Shown in pieces: positions 34,437 to 42,961 of a DNA stretch of 52,337 nt. A program made the translations under genes and the position numbers. The stretch's first letter is position 1, and each line of letters begins with the position of its first letter. The notes beneath the pieces were generated by a model. The model had not been told where the DNA came from and did not search any database. It saw nothing but the letters and a program-made list of their open reading frames with translations. Origin of the DNA: a virus; IMG/VR virus record IMGVR_UViG_3300036770_004836, positions 1-52,337 of that record, one strand, 5' to 3'.

Positions 34437-35112
34437 TGAATATTTTATTATCTCTCAAATCTTTATATGATGTGTGGTTGTGAGAATCCTCGTTTACTTC
34501 TGAAATATTATCCATGAGAAGGATTCCTCTTGCAGCATCTTCTGGTGTCATATACATGTGCCACCCTAACATTTCAATATCATCGTCCAAATAGTTCTTA
34601 TCTAAATCTCTACCATCATAACATGCCTTTTTGAACCATTTGTATGCTTCATAGTCATCACACAAAATCATACCCCCTCTTCCAATTGGTAACCTTTTTT
34701 TTATTTGAAATGATAACGACATAAACCCCCCAGTATACATATCTTTAGTCCATCGTCCTGCAGCATCCCATACATTCAAAGGTTCCAAATCATATGTTCC
34801 TGACCATTGTTTTTCAATGAACTCGAACTGATATCCTGCATGTAAAATCTGCATTGGGACCGACACATATGTGTAATATGGAATTTTTATTTTCTGTGGT
34901 TTATCAATATACTTCAGAATAAGGAATATCGCATTACTACAACAATCAACCGCAACCGCAAACTTTGAACCACAAAAATCCGCAACTTTCTTTTCAAAAA
35001 TATCAACGACTTCTGCAGGATTTATGAAAGAATAACCCTTGTCCTTAATTTGTTGAAGTTCAGGTCTTTGTAGTTCAACAGGTAATTGCCCCAATGGCCA
35101 TTGTTTATACAT
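34423..35112 (-). CDS. Short DegT/DnrJ-type PLP aminotransferase-like protein
   Basis: A 229-residue protein, about 60% of the usual length. FCGSKFAVAVDCCSNAIFL, IPYYTYVSVPMQIL, WDAAGR (pyridine-nitrogen Asp) and MSLSFQIKKRLPIGRGGMI are aligned with DegT aminotransferases; the Schiff-base lysine is probably Lys139. The C-terminal small domain is missing and no frameshift remnant was seen downstream (the overlapping SGNH gene follows). It contrasts with the His188 ColD-like protein, so amination and 3-deoxygenation may both occur. Short forms like this may use a partner or be inactive. Confidence 0.7.
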   Translation of the reverse strand: MYKQWPLGQLPVELQRPELQQIKDKGYSFINPAEVVDIFEKKVADFCGSKFAVAVDCCSNAIFLILKYIDKPQKIKIPYYTYVSVPMQILHAGYQFEFIEKQWSGTYDLEPLNVWDAAGRWTKDMYTGGFMSLSFQIKKRLPIGRGGMILCDDYEAYKWFKKACYDGRDLDKNYLDDDIEMLGWHMYMTPEDAARGILLMDNISEVNEDSHNHTSYKDLRDNKIFNAIK

Positions 35113-36145
35113 TACGGAATGATTTTTTGTATTTCTTTTTTATTTCATTCCAATCATCAGTGACAAATGCACTTCCTTTTTTTACATAATTTTCAGCAAA
35201 AGTAGACCATGTAGATGTAGGTACCTTAATCAAAAACTTACAGAAAGATAAACTAAATAAATCAACTAAATTTTCAACAACATTACCATACTCGAGTTCA
35301 CTTTTTTTCAATCCCGCAGTAATTACATAATCATACACAATATTCAGTATACTGTTCTTGTCAATTAAATTATTACGATATCTCTCATAAAAATATTCCA
35401 TAATTTCATTAGGTAAATCAGAGCTGATGTAAAATTTTTGATTTGGATTTAGTTCGAGAATATTGTCCATTATATTGAAATATAATTCATCTCTGTGAAA
35501 TGAATAGAAATGATCGGATTGATATCTGGTAACTCTTTTTACTAACTTATATCTATCTCGGACTTCTTCGGGGATACTATTCAAATCATCTTCATCATAT
35601 GGAATACCATTACCTCTTCTTATGTGTATACCAACCGCATCTTTTACCTGATACTTTATTGACTCTTCAACACTTTTATATCTAAGTTTAATTTCTTTAA
35701 GAGGTCTATCCATCATAGCAACAGTTTCCTTTGGATACAAATCACTTAGTTCTTTATATCCAAAATTACTGTAATAATGTCCTCCTGTTTCTAATTTACA
35801 ACTATCTTCTCCAAACATTTTGGCAATCTTATCATAAGATAAAGGTTCCGCCATGTCGATTTCGTTGTTTACCGTATCATAAACCGCAATAAACTTCAAC
35901 TTTTCCAAATCATAAGGATCTCCTTCGATATTTGTAAAAAATTTAGTTTTTGGAAGCTCGATTAATTTATACTCAGGCCAATACTTCTCTTCCAATATAA
36001 TGTGGTAATCAAAGTTATTGTTCTTGTTAATTTCATGAGCGACTTCCCAATGGAAAATTCTGTTACATAATCCAGTGTCTTCAGTAGTTTTAACCCAACC
36101 ACCAAATGGCTCAACCCATCTTAATGTATTTTTATATTCCGCCAT
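35105..36145 (-). CDS. Fucosyltransferase-superfamily GT (GT11/GT23/O-FucT-like), copy 1
   Basis: A 346-residue protein. VGIHIRRGNGIP is the H-x-R-R motif I of the alpha1,2-/alpha1,6-/O-fucosyltransferase superfamily; KFYISSDLP is motif II-like; GNVVENLVDLFSLSFCKFLI and STWSTFAE are motif III. These bind the GDP-sugar. The N-terminal TGLCNRIFHWEVAHEIN gives the superfamily's G-L-C/G-N-R start. Likely donor: GDP-fucose or a related GDP-deoxysugar from the GMD pathway in the same operon. It has a tandem paralogue next door. Confidence 0.78.
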   Translation of the reverse strand: MAEYKNTLRWVEPFGGWVKTTEDTGLCNRIFHWEVAHEINKNNNFDYHIILEEKYWPEYKLIELPKTKFFTNIEGDPYDLEKLKFIAVYDTVNNEIDMAEPLSYDKIAKMFGEDSCKLETGGHYYSNFGYKELSDLYPKETVAMMDRPLKEIKLRYKSVEESIKYQVKDAVGIHIRRGNGIPYDEDDLNSIPEEVRDRYKLVKRVTRYQSDHFYSFHRDELYFNIMDNILELNPNQKFYISSDLPNEIMEYFYERYRNNLIDKNSILNIVYDYVITAGLKKSELEYGNVVENLVDLFSLSFCKFLIKVPTSTWSTFAENYVKKGSAFVTDDWNEIKKKYKKSFRNV

Positions 36146-37247
36146 TTATGAAAATATTATTATATTTTTCAATTATTTTATCAATATCTTCAGTTGCATC
36201 CAACGATGGTTGATGTCGATACTCTTCAGCGAATTCACTCCAAGTTGATTTATTTGATTTAATCAGAAAACCACAATAACTTAATGAAAATAAATCAACA
36301 ATATTTTCAACCACGTTTCCAAATGTCTTTAACCTATAAACATCATGGTTATTATCAACTAAAAATTCATTTATTAATTTAATTGTATTTGAATTATCGA
36401 CAAGATTATCAGAGTATTTTTTATAAAACTGAGTTAAAAGTTTTTTTGGTAAATCGCTACTAATATAAAACTTTTGTGATGGATTAATCTCTAATATTTT
36501 ATCAAAAATTCTAAAATAAACATCATCTCTAACAAACTTATATGCGTTGTGCACTGAATTAGTTTTTTGAATAAATGTTCGATATTGTTCTCTGTTTTCA
36601 TCGGGTAACGATGATATATCCTCTTCACTTACATAAACACCATTATGCCTTCTGATGTGTATTCCCACACATCCTTTAGTAAGATTTTCTACAAGATTTT
36701 GAATAAAAATATATTTAATTTTTATTTTTTGGAGAGGACGCTCCAATAAATTAATTATAGGATACTGAACTGCAAGATTTGGATTATATCTAAAGTTAAG
36801 TAACCTTTTCAAATCATAATATCCGAAATCTGAATGAGCCTCTCTTGGAAATCCATAATCTTCATTGAAAAATGCAGTCTCGATACTTTCTTTAGTTATA
36901 GGTTCAGTCATCGATACTTTCATATTTTCAATATCATATACCGTAAGGAACTTAAGTCTATTAAACTCCATTGGGTGATACAATCCAAATGAAAACTTTT
37001 CCATTTTTACTGGATGAGTATGTGGTAAATCTAATACTTCAAGTTCGGGCCAAAATAAATCTTGTAACAATATATCATAAGAAAAATTGTTTTTTTCATT
37101 AATGAATTCCGCAATTTCCCAATGTAAAATCCTATTACATAATCCAGTGTCGGTCCCAAATTCAGGAGTTACATAATCAAAAAAATTATTATGATGACCC
37201 CAACCATTAAATGGTTCGAGCCATCTTAAAGTACCTTTGTAATACAT
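36132..37247 (-). CDS. Fucosyltransferase-superfamily GT, copy 2
   Basis: A 371-residue paralogue of the previous gene. GIHIRRHNGVYVSEED (motif I), KFYISSDLPKKLL (motif II), GNVVENIVDLFSLSYCGFLI plus STWSEFAEEY (motif III), and TGLCNRILHWEIAEFIN. It is 25 residues longer, mainly in an insertion after residue 15 and a longer loop before motif I. The two genes overlap by 14 bases. Tandem retention suggests two linkages or two acceptors. Same inferred GDP-sugar donor. Confidence 0.78.
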   Translation of the reverse strand: MYYKGTLRWLEPFNGWGHHNNFFDYVTPEFGTDTGLCNRILHWEIAEFINEKNNFSYDILLQDLFWPELEVLDLPHTHPVKMEKFSFGLYHPMEFNRLKFLTVYDIENMKVSMTEPITKESIETAFFNEDYGFPREAHSDFGYYDLKRLLNFRYNPNLAVQYPIINLLERPLQKIKIKYIFIQNLVENLTKGCVGIHIRRHNGVYVSEEDISSLPDENREQYRTFIQKTNSVHNAYKFVRDDVYFRIFDKILEINPSQKFYISSDLPKKLLTQFYKKYSDNLVDNSNTIKLINEFLVDNNHDVYRLKTFGNVVENIVDLFSLSYCGFLIKSNKSTWSEFAEEYRHQPSLDATEDIDKIIEKYNNIFINGGI

Positions 37248-37249
37248 TT

Positions 37250-38698
37250 TTACTTATTGTAATTCTCTTTATCTGAGATGTATTCTCCTGGTTCATAATG
37301 TGTAATTCTTCCATCCGTCACTCTTACATCAGGTATGGTTTTGTCAATTTCAATCGAGTTATACCATTCCTCTAATTCAGGGAATGTGTCAACAAAACTT
37401 TTATTTCTTCTTTTATCATATTGAGTATAAAAGCTTTTGAAATCGTGAAATTGCATTTCCATATCGGTCTCGGTCGTGTTATGACCACGATTAACTACCT
37501 CGATATAATCAACCAACCTTTGGATTTGAGCTCCTTCGTACATGTTAATCAATGGATTTTTTTTGTTTTTTCTCCACCACATAGATAGTTTACCGTGAAG
37601 GTCATGTTTGATATCATCAGGTAATGTGAGTGGTGACATGAATGCCGGCCATCGTAGAATGTTGAAATCTACAATAGGTTTATTCCATCCATACTTAGCT
37701 TTAAGTGTCAGCATATCGTCCAAAAATTCAGTAATACTAAACAAACACAAACTATTAATTGTCATCATAATAACAACTTGTCTCACGTTACCTTTCTCAA
37801 TGACTTGAACCAAGTTGTTTCTCCACACATCATACTTCAAACCATCTCTAATGTATTCAGCGTGTACCCCATATGATTCATTACTAGTATAAATGTCAAA
37901 TTCTTTAACATCAATTTCATTTGTTACGTTTATCAACTTATCAATAAATTCTTGACTGACGCCTAAATTAGAATTAATAGCAACTCTTAGGTTTGGTGAT
38001 GGATATTTTTTCACTTCTTCCATGAATTGCCAGAAATTATGACTCATAGTAGGTTCCCCACCAGTAACTCTAATTTCTTGTAATGTTTTTGTTAACTCAG
38101 GCCACCATTCCAAAAATGCCGCAACATATGGATTATTCTCATTATGTTTACCATAAATTTCGGACCAAGAACCATCCGCATAGTACGCGCCAGCACTAGT
38201 GGTTTTGAATTTTTGATACGCGCCATTCTTCTTTATGTCCTTTCCCCACGTTGTGGAATAACCTGAATTACAGTACGAACACGCGAAATTACAAGTACGG
38301 TCAAAACTAACCTCAATAGTTTTTGGAGTAATATCCGCATCCCAAGGAATGTCTTTCAATGCCGCAATTTCTTCTTCAGTATAAATTTGACTTTTATAAA
38401 CTCGGTCGGAAATGTTGTTTCGTCCAATATCTTCAATTTTCCAACAGTATGAACATTCTGCAGGTTTGATACCTTCTAACATCATCTTTCTGATTTCTTT
38501 TTTGAAATCAGTATTGTGTAATGCAGATGGATTTGTTTTTATTTTTTCCAAATCAATTGGATGTGGTAATGGTAGATGACAAGAATTTGTAAATCCGTGA
38601 CCTAAGTGTAAACTTACATTATACCATTTGGCTGCGCAAAAACTGCAACTTACAGAATTTAGGTTTTTATCTCTCCAATTTGCTAATTGTTCTGACAT
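37250..38698 (-). CDS. N-twitch radical SAM protein
   Basis: A 482-residue protein. The N-terminal 110 residues hold a Cys-rich auxiliary-cluster region: SCSFCAAKW, NSCHLP and ECSYCW. The radical SAM motif CX3CX2C is at Cys136, Cys140 and Cys143 (DRTCNFACSYC), and IRVTGGEPTMS is the SAM-binding GGEP strand. This is the twitch-domain radical SAM architecture of large phages, function unknown. It is a clear paralogue of residues 235-702 of the 39429 protein (same CXXC N terminus, ALHN, CSYCW, GGEP, NSNLGV). It may modify a peptide or sugar. Confidence 0.85.
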   Translation of the reverse strand: MSEQLANWRDKNLNSVSCSFCAAKWYNVSLHLGHGFTNSCHLPLPHPIDLEKIKTNPSALHNTDFKKEIRKMMLEGIKPAECSYCWKIEDIGRNNISDRVYKSQIYTEEEIAALKDIPWDADITPKTIEVSFDRTCNFACSYCNSGYSTTWGKDIKKNGAYQKFKTTSAGAYYADGSWSEIYGKHNENNPYVAAFLEWWPELTKTLQEIRVTGGEPTMSHNFWQFMEEVKKYPSPNLRVAINSNLGVSQEFIDKLINVTNEIDVKEFDIYTSNESYGVHAEYIRDGLKYDVWRNNLVQVIEKGNVRQVVIMMTINSLCLFSITEFLDDMLTLKAKYGWNKPIVDFNILRWPAFMSPLTLPDDIKHDLHGKLSMWWRKNKKNPLINMYEGAQIQRLVDYIEVVNRGHNTTETDMEMQFHDFKSFYTQYDKRRNKSFVDTFPELEEWYNSIEIDKTIPDVRVTDGRITHYEPGEYISDKENYNK

Positions 38699-38715
38699 TG
38701 TTTTTTATTAAAAAT

Positions 38716-39432
38716 TTATTTTATTAATTCTAAAAAGTTTTTATTACTCGACTCATCGTAAATTATACCCAAATTATTCGATATATCAAAGTCATAATAA
38801 CATAACAAATTTCTATAATCATTATAAGATGGGAACTTGAATACTGGCATATCCACAAAATCTTTAACCACACTGATGTTCGAACTATTTTCCAATATAA
38901 AAAATAGTTTGACATCCATTTCTCCATACCATTTATTTTCAGGAGAATTATCAAGTGAATTACTTGAACACCCTAAGTATAATGCAGTATCTCGATATCT
39001 TTTACATAGGTTTCCTTCGAATTCTTGAGACCCAATTTCTTCAAAATTTTTATAAACTATAAACTTATTTTTTTTTCGTACAATTGTTATTTGTATTCCA
39101 TCACTTAGTTCATCAACTTCAGTATTTGGTATCGTTATGAATTGACCATCCTTATCTTTAACTTTGAAAATAAAAAACAAATGGTTTTGGGTTCGATTAT
39201 ACACTAACCCTATGTTTTTACTTGGTTTACCGAACAACATAAAGTTTTCGTCGAGTATATACTCTTCTTCTATTCTGAAGTGAATATGTATCGAAAACTC
39301 ATCTTCATAAAAAAAATTATCGAAACTATCATTTAGAACTTTATTATATTCTGTAACGTATTGGTCATCAGGATGGTCTTCAATTTCCCATTTGAATTTC
39401 ATCCAGTATGGTTGTTTATAGTTAATTCTCAT
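38716..39432 (-). CDS. Stand-alone concanavalin-A/LamG-like domain protein
   Basis: A 238-residue beta-rich protein. It aligns by eye with residues 1-220 of the next gene's product: same start (K-x-P-Y/W), SIHIHFRIEEEY vs TISLSFRVGKFF, M-L-F-G-K-P-S-K-N-I-G vs G-F-F-G-V-P-G-K-N-F-G, ALYLGCSSNSLD vs HVFIGCHNMDSD, MDVKLFFIL vs MDVYHFSIF, and LLCYYDFDISNNLG vs LLCAFDLKDNLG. LamG/ConA-like domains bind carbohydrate or protein surfaces. It overlaps the next gene by ATGA, so it may be a component of the same complex. Confidence 0.65.
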   Translation of the reverse strand: MRINYKQPYWMKFKWEIEDHPDDQYVTEYNKVLNDSFDNFFYEDEFSIHIHFRIEEEYILDENFMLFGKPSKNIGLVYNRTQNHLFFIFKVKDKDGQFITIPNTEVDELSDGIQITIVRKKNKFIVYKNFEEIGSQEFEGNLCKRYRDTALYLGCSSNSLDNSPENKWYGEMDVKLFFILENSSNISVVKDFVDMPVFKFPSYNDYRNLLCYYDFDISNNLGIIYDESSNKNFLELIK

Positions 39433-41537
39433 TTTTTAATTTCTTGAAAAAATTGTTCTAGTTCTGGATAATATTCGTTTACCTTCAAACCTCTCCGAGA
39501 TTCATATTGTTGAACAAAATTATAAAGGTCAATTTTTTGTTGATACAACTCTGAATCAGGTAAATTTTTATCTGACATGAAAATATCTCTTAATCTCGAA
39601 ATTTTTTCAATCTCTTGTGTTGAAAATCCTACGTCCTCAACTCCTTGCATTTGATGAAAATTCAAACTTCTATATGTTGAATTAAACTTCATATACTTTA
39701 TCCATCTATCAAAGAAATCTTCAGTAATATATCCTTTTAGTAATCTAAAACTCATAAACGATGGTTGTCTCAAATAGGAGGTATCTAATATTATTGCCGA
39801 ACTCCAATATCTTGATGGGTTGAAGTGCTTAACTTTGAACTCATGAACTTTTCGAATTAAAGATTCATATGAAAAAACACTAAAAATATTAAAAGTTGAC
39901 ATAATTACTACAGTCACTTTTGGTAATGCTAATAATACTTTATCTATATTGTTAAATAACTTTTCAAAATTCATCCCATATCTTGTATATTCAGATTGAA
40001 TCCCATACCCATCACAAGATGTGAAAATAACAATTTCCTTCACTAAATCATTTTCGATTATTGTATGTAACTTATCTATCAATTTATCAACTAAATTATC
40101 AGGAACTCCGAGATTACTGTTAATCGAAAGTTTTAGGTTTCGATTTGGTTCATCACTTTCCAAAATAAAATCCAAAACTTTCCAAGTATCTTTAGATAAC
40201 AATGGTTCTCCACCCGTAATTCTAAATGTATCCATGCTCTTGTAAAGCTCGGGAAACCACTCCCAAAAACTATTCACATAAGGATTGTCTTCAGAGTGTT
40301 TGTATGGCTTAGTGTTACGTTCTTCCATACGTTTGGTACCATTATAATCAAATGAAAGCTTGTATGGACCGTGGTCATTAATTTCTTCCATCCACTTTGA
40401 TGAATATTCAGGTCCACAATAAGCACATTTGAAATTACAAGTGTTTGAAAAACTAACTTCTACGTATTTTGGGTTATAGTTGTCTCTCCAATCAGATTTG
40501 GCAATTTCATCGAAATATGGCTCTGACCAAGGTTCAGAAGATTTGAATACTCTGTCTGAAAATGAATTTGAAGTATCCTCAACATTCCAACAATATGAAC
40601 ACTCAGATGGTCGTTCATTTTCCAGCATTTGTCTACGAGCAACTTTCTTAACTTTACTATTGTGTAAAGCCGTAGGATTACGAGACAATTCTTCCAAAGA
40701 TACTTTGTGAGGTTCAGGATGGTGACAAGAATGTGTTGTCCCATTATGTAAGTGCATAGTAACTTGTGTCCACTTAGCTAAACAAAATCCACACCCAACT
40801 GAGTCCAATTTTTTCTTATTGGATTCAAATTGGTTTGTCGATATTTTATTTTTTTCTTGTTCTTTGGAAAGCTTCAAATTATACAAAAAGAACTTATTCA
40901 CGTATTCATCATTGATGACACAATCTTGCCCTAAATTGTCTTTCAAATCGAAGGCACATAATAAACTATTTGAAACTAAATCATCACTAATACTCTTTCT
41001 GGTCACAAATTGTTTCATCTCCCTCATTGATAACACAGTATTGAATATTGAGAAATGATAAACATCCATTTCAGTCATACATCTATGCATCATGACATCC
41101 GAATCCATATTATGACAACCAATGAAGACATGTTTATCTTCATACTCATTAATTAAATCATTTTCTAAAGAAATCGTGTCAATTAACTTGAAATTAAAAT
41201 ATAAATTGAATTGTCCATTTTCGTATGTTAATGTGATGTTGGCCTCGTTTTCATACATACCATCTTTTACATTGTTGTATGTATAACAATTATGTACGGG
41301 ATTTCCTTCGTTATCTCTAGTCCAAAATTCGAAAACAAATAAATCGACGGTATAGTCATAACTCACACCAAAGTTTTTTCCAGGTACACCGAAGAACCCT
41401 ATCTTTTCATCACGTGCAAAAAATTTACCAACTCTGAAAGATAAACTAATCGTATATTCTTTTTTAAGAATCAAACAAGTTTGTTCCTCTCCTTGATTAG
41501 GTTTTAAGTACCATGGTTTTTCGTACTCTATTTTCAT
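39429..41537 (-). CDS. ConA-like module fused to an N-twitch radical SAM enzyme
   Basis: A 702-residue protein. Residues 1-225 are the ConA/LamG-like module shared with the 38716 protein. After a Lys/Asn-rich linker (about 225-245), residues 247-702 are an N-twitch radical SAM domain: GCGFCLAKW, HSCHHPEP, ECSYCW; cluster Cys367, Cys371, Cys374 (SNTCNFKCAYC); FRITGGEPLLS; KLSINSNLGV. The fusion suggests the enzyme is guided to a glycan or repeat protein by the lectin-like module. TAATG-type overlap with the GT7 gene upstream. Confidence 0.8.
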   Translation of the reverse strand: MKIEYEKPWYLKPNQGEEQTCLILKKEYTISLSFRVGKFFARDEKIGFFGVPGKNFGVSYDYTVDLFVFEFWTRDNEGNPVHNCYTYNNVKDGMYENEANITLTYENGQFNLYFNFKLIDTISLENDLINEYEDKHVFIGCHNMDSDVMMHRCMTEMDVYHFSIFNTVLSMREMKQFVTRKSISDDLVSNSLLCAFDLKDNLGQDCVINDEYVNKFFLYNLKLSKEQEKNKISTNQFESNKKKLDSVGCGFCLAKWTQVTMHLHNGTTHSCHHPEPHKVSLEELSRNPTALHNSKVKKVARRQMLENERPSECSYCWNVEDTSNSFSDRVFKSSEPWSEPYFDEIAKSDWRDNYNPKYVEVSFSNTCNFKCAYCGPEYSSKWMEEINDHGPYKLSFDYNGTKRMEERNTKPYKHSEDNPYVNSFWEWFPELYKSMDTFRITGGEPLLSKDTWKVLDFILESDEPNRNLKLSINSNLGVPDNLVDKLIDKLHTIIENDLVKEIVIFTSCDGYGIQSEYTRYGMNFEKLFNNIDKVLLALPKVTVVIMSTFNIFSVFSYESLIRKVHEFKVKHFNPSRYWSSAIILDTSYLRQPSFMSFRLLKGYITEDFFDRWIKYMKFNSTYRSLNFHQMQGVEDVGFSTQEIEKISRLRDIFMSDKNLPDSELYQQKIDLYNFVQQYESRRGLKVNEYYPELEQFFQEIKK

Positions 41538-42961
41538 TATTTCATTTTAACATTTATAAACTTTGTATTTGGATAAAGTGAATCATCAACATCAACCAAT
41601 TCAATTACATCCAATATTTTATTAAATCCTTCTTCTTTGTAATTAATTTTGTTTTGTTGCATTTCAGTCACAAATCTCCTTTCATTTCTTGCAGTCGTCT
41701 CACCTTTAGCCCACTTACCATTTACGAATCCCTCATCATCGTGATATATACAATCAAAAGAACAATCCCTTCTGTGAGGTAATATTAAATCTTTTACTTC
41801 AATATCCTCAGTCATAAATGTAGTATTATTATTGTATAACTCACAATCATTAATAAGATCTTTTTCAGATTTATCGAAATTATAATGTAATACCAAATCT
41901 TCATCACTCTCGAATATTTGATTTACATCTTGCATAAACTTACCATAAATCTTGACCTCTGCAATTTTACCTTTGAGTAATGCATTCGTGTGAGGACAAT
42001 ATCCTAATAATAAAGGTTTTACCGCATCGTGAATTTTTAACTTATTATCGATGTGTAAAGGTAAATGTTCCTTTACTCCATTAGCGTTATAATTCAACTC
42101 ATCGTTAATATAGAGATAATAATCTCCGTTTTCGGAATCATATGTTATAGTAACCCATGTCCATTGATTTTCGAACCTCTTAGCATAATTGTAATGATGT
42201 CTACTATCTCTGTCATAAGTTAATAAGGTAACCGCCCTCGAGTTGTTGAACGAAATCCCCCAATTAAAACTACCATCCTTTCTAATTAAAGGATACTCAA
42301 TAAACTGTCTTTCCTCATCACCAACTAACCAAATAGGAACTTTGGATGGTTGTTGGTCAGCACTAAATAGGATTGAAATGGTATGGTCTTGATGTAGACA
42401 CGAACTTATTTCTCTATTAGTACGAAGAGCTAAGAATGAATTATCCCCATTAAAAACCGCAACTTTCCTGTCATCATACTTTTTGAAAACTTTATATGTG
42501 GTCAAACCTTCAAAATACGCTCTCCAAAACAAGTCATCATCTTCTTGTCCCCAATCCCAATAGTCATTAGAATACCCATTCGTTTTTTCAACTTGATTTT
42601 TTGTAAAAAGTATCACTCCTCCAAAGTATTGTTCATACCCTAATTTATAGTCATACTTGGATAATTTAGTTGCAATATGAACTGGGTATTCACCAGGATA
42701 CGAATAGTCACACTCATCATTATGAGGTGTCATGTCAACATCGTGCCAAGCAATATAATCACATCCATCTTCGAATGCATAATACGCTGCAATATTTTTC
42801 ATTGCACCTCTGTTAAACAATTTATCATCAACTTGATGACCAACGTAAAAAGTGTGGGGGATTCCCTTACTATTTAAGTGTTCGGTTAATCGAGGTATTA
42901 ATTCTTCGATATGTTCTTTTCTATTTCTGTATGGTATACAGATTCCTAATTTTGGTGTCAT
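41537..42961 (-). CDS. GT7-like galactosyltransferase with an inserted ConA-like domain, copy 1
   Basis: A 474-residue protein. Residues 1-160 match beta-1,4-galactosyltransferases: IPYRNRKEHI, FNRGAMKNIAAYYA, HDVDMTP (metal DxD), YFGGVILFTKNQVEKTNGYSN, WDWGQEDDD (Glu140-Asp143, catalytic acid region). A ConA/LamG-like domain follows (about 175-380; e.g. DSENGDYYLYINDELN, AEVKIYG, LVLHYNF). The GT7 C-terminal block resumes at LPHRRD with His396, the metal-ligand position (I/M-R-H-S-R-D in animal enzymes), then NERRF, INYKEEGFNKILDVIELV and FINVKM. So the ConA-like domain is inserted within the catalytic fold. Donor probably UDP-Gal/GalNAc/GlcNAc; unknown acceptor. Confidence 0.82.
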   Translation of the reverse strand: MTPKLGICIPYRNRKEHIEELIPRLTEHLNSKGIPHTFYVGHQVDDKLFNRGAMKNIAAYYAFEDGCDYIAWHDVDMTPHNDECDYSYPGEYPVHIATKLSKYDYKLGYEQYFGGVILFTKNQVEKTNGYSNDYWDWGQEDDDLFWRAYFEGLTTYKVFKKYDDRKVAVFNGDNSFLALRTNREISSCLHQDHTISILFSADQQPSKVPIWLVGDEERQFIEYPLIRKDGSFNWGISFNNSRAVTLLTYDRDSRHHYNYAKRFENQWTWVTITYDSENGDYYLYINDELNYNANGVKEHLPLHIDNKLKIHDAVKPLLLGYCPHTNALLKGKIAEVKIYGKFMQDVNQIFESDEDLVLHYNFDKSEKDLINDCELYNNNTTFMTEDIEVKDLILPHRRDCSFDCIYHDDEGFVNGKWAKGETTARNERRFVTEMQQNKINYKEEGFNKILDVIELVDVDDSLYPNTKFINVKMK

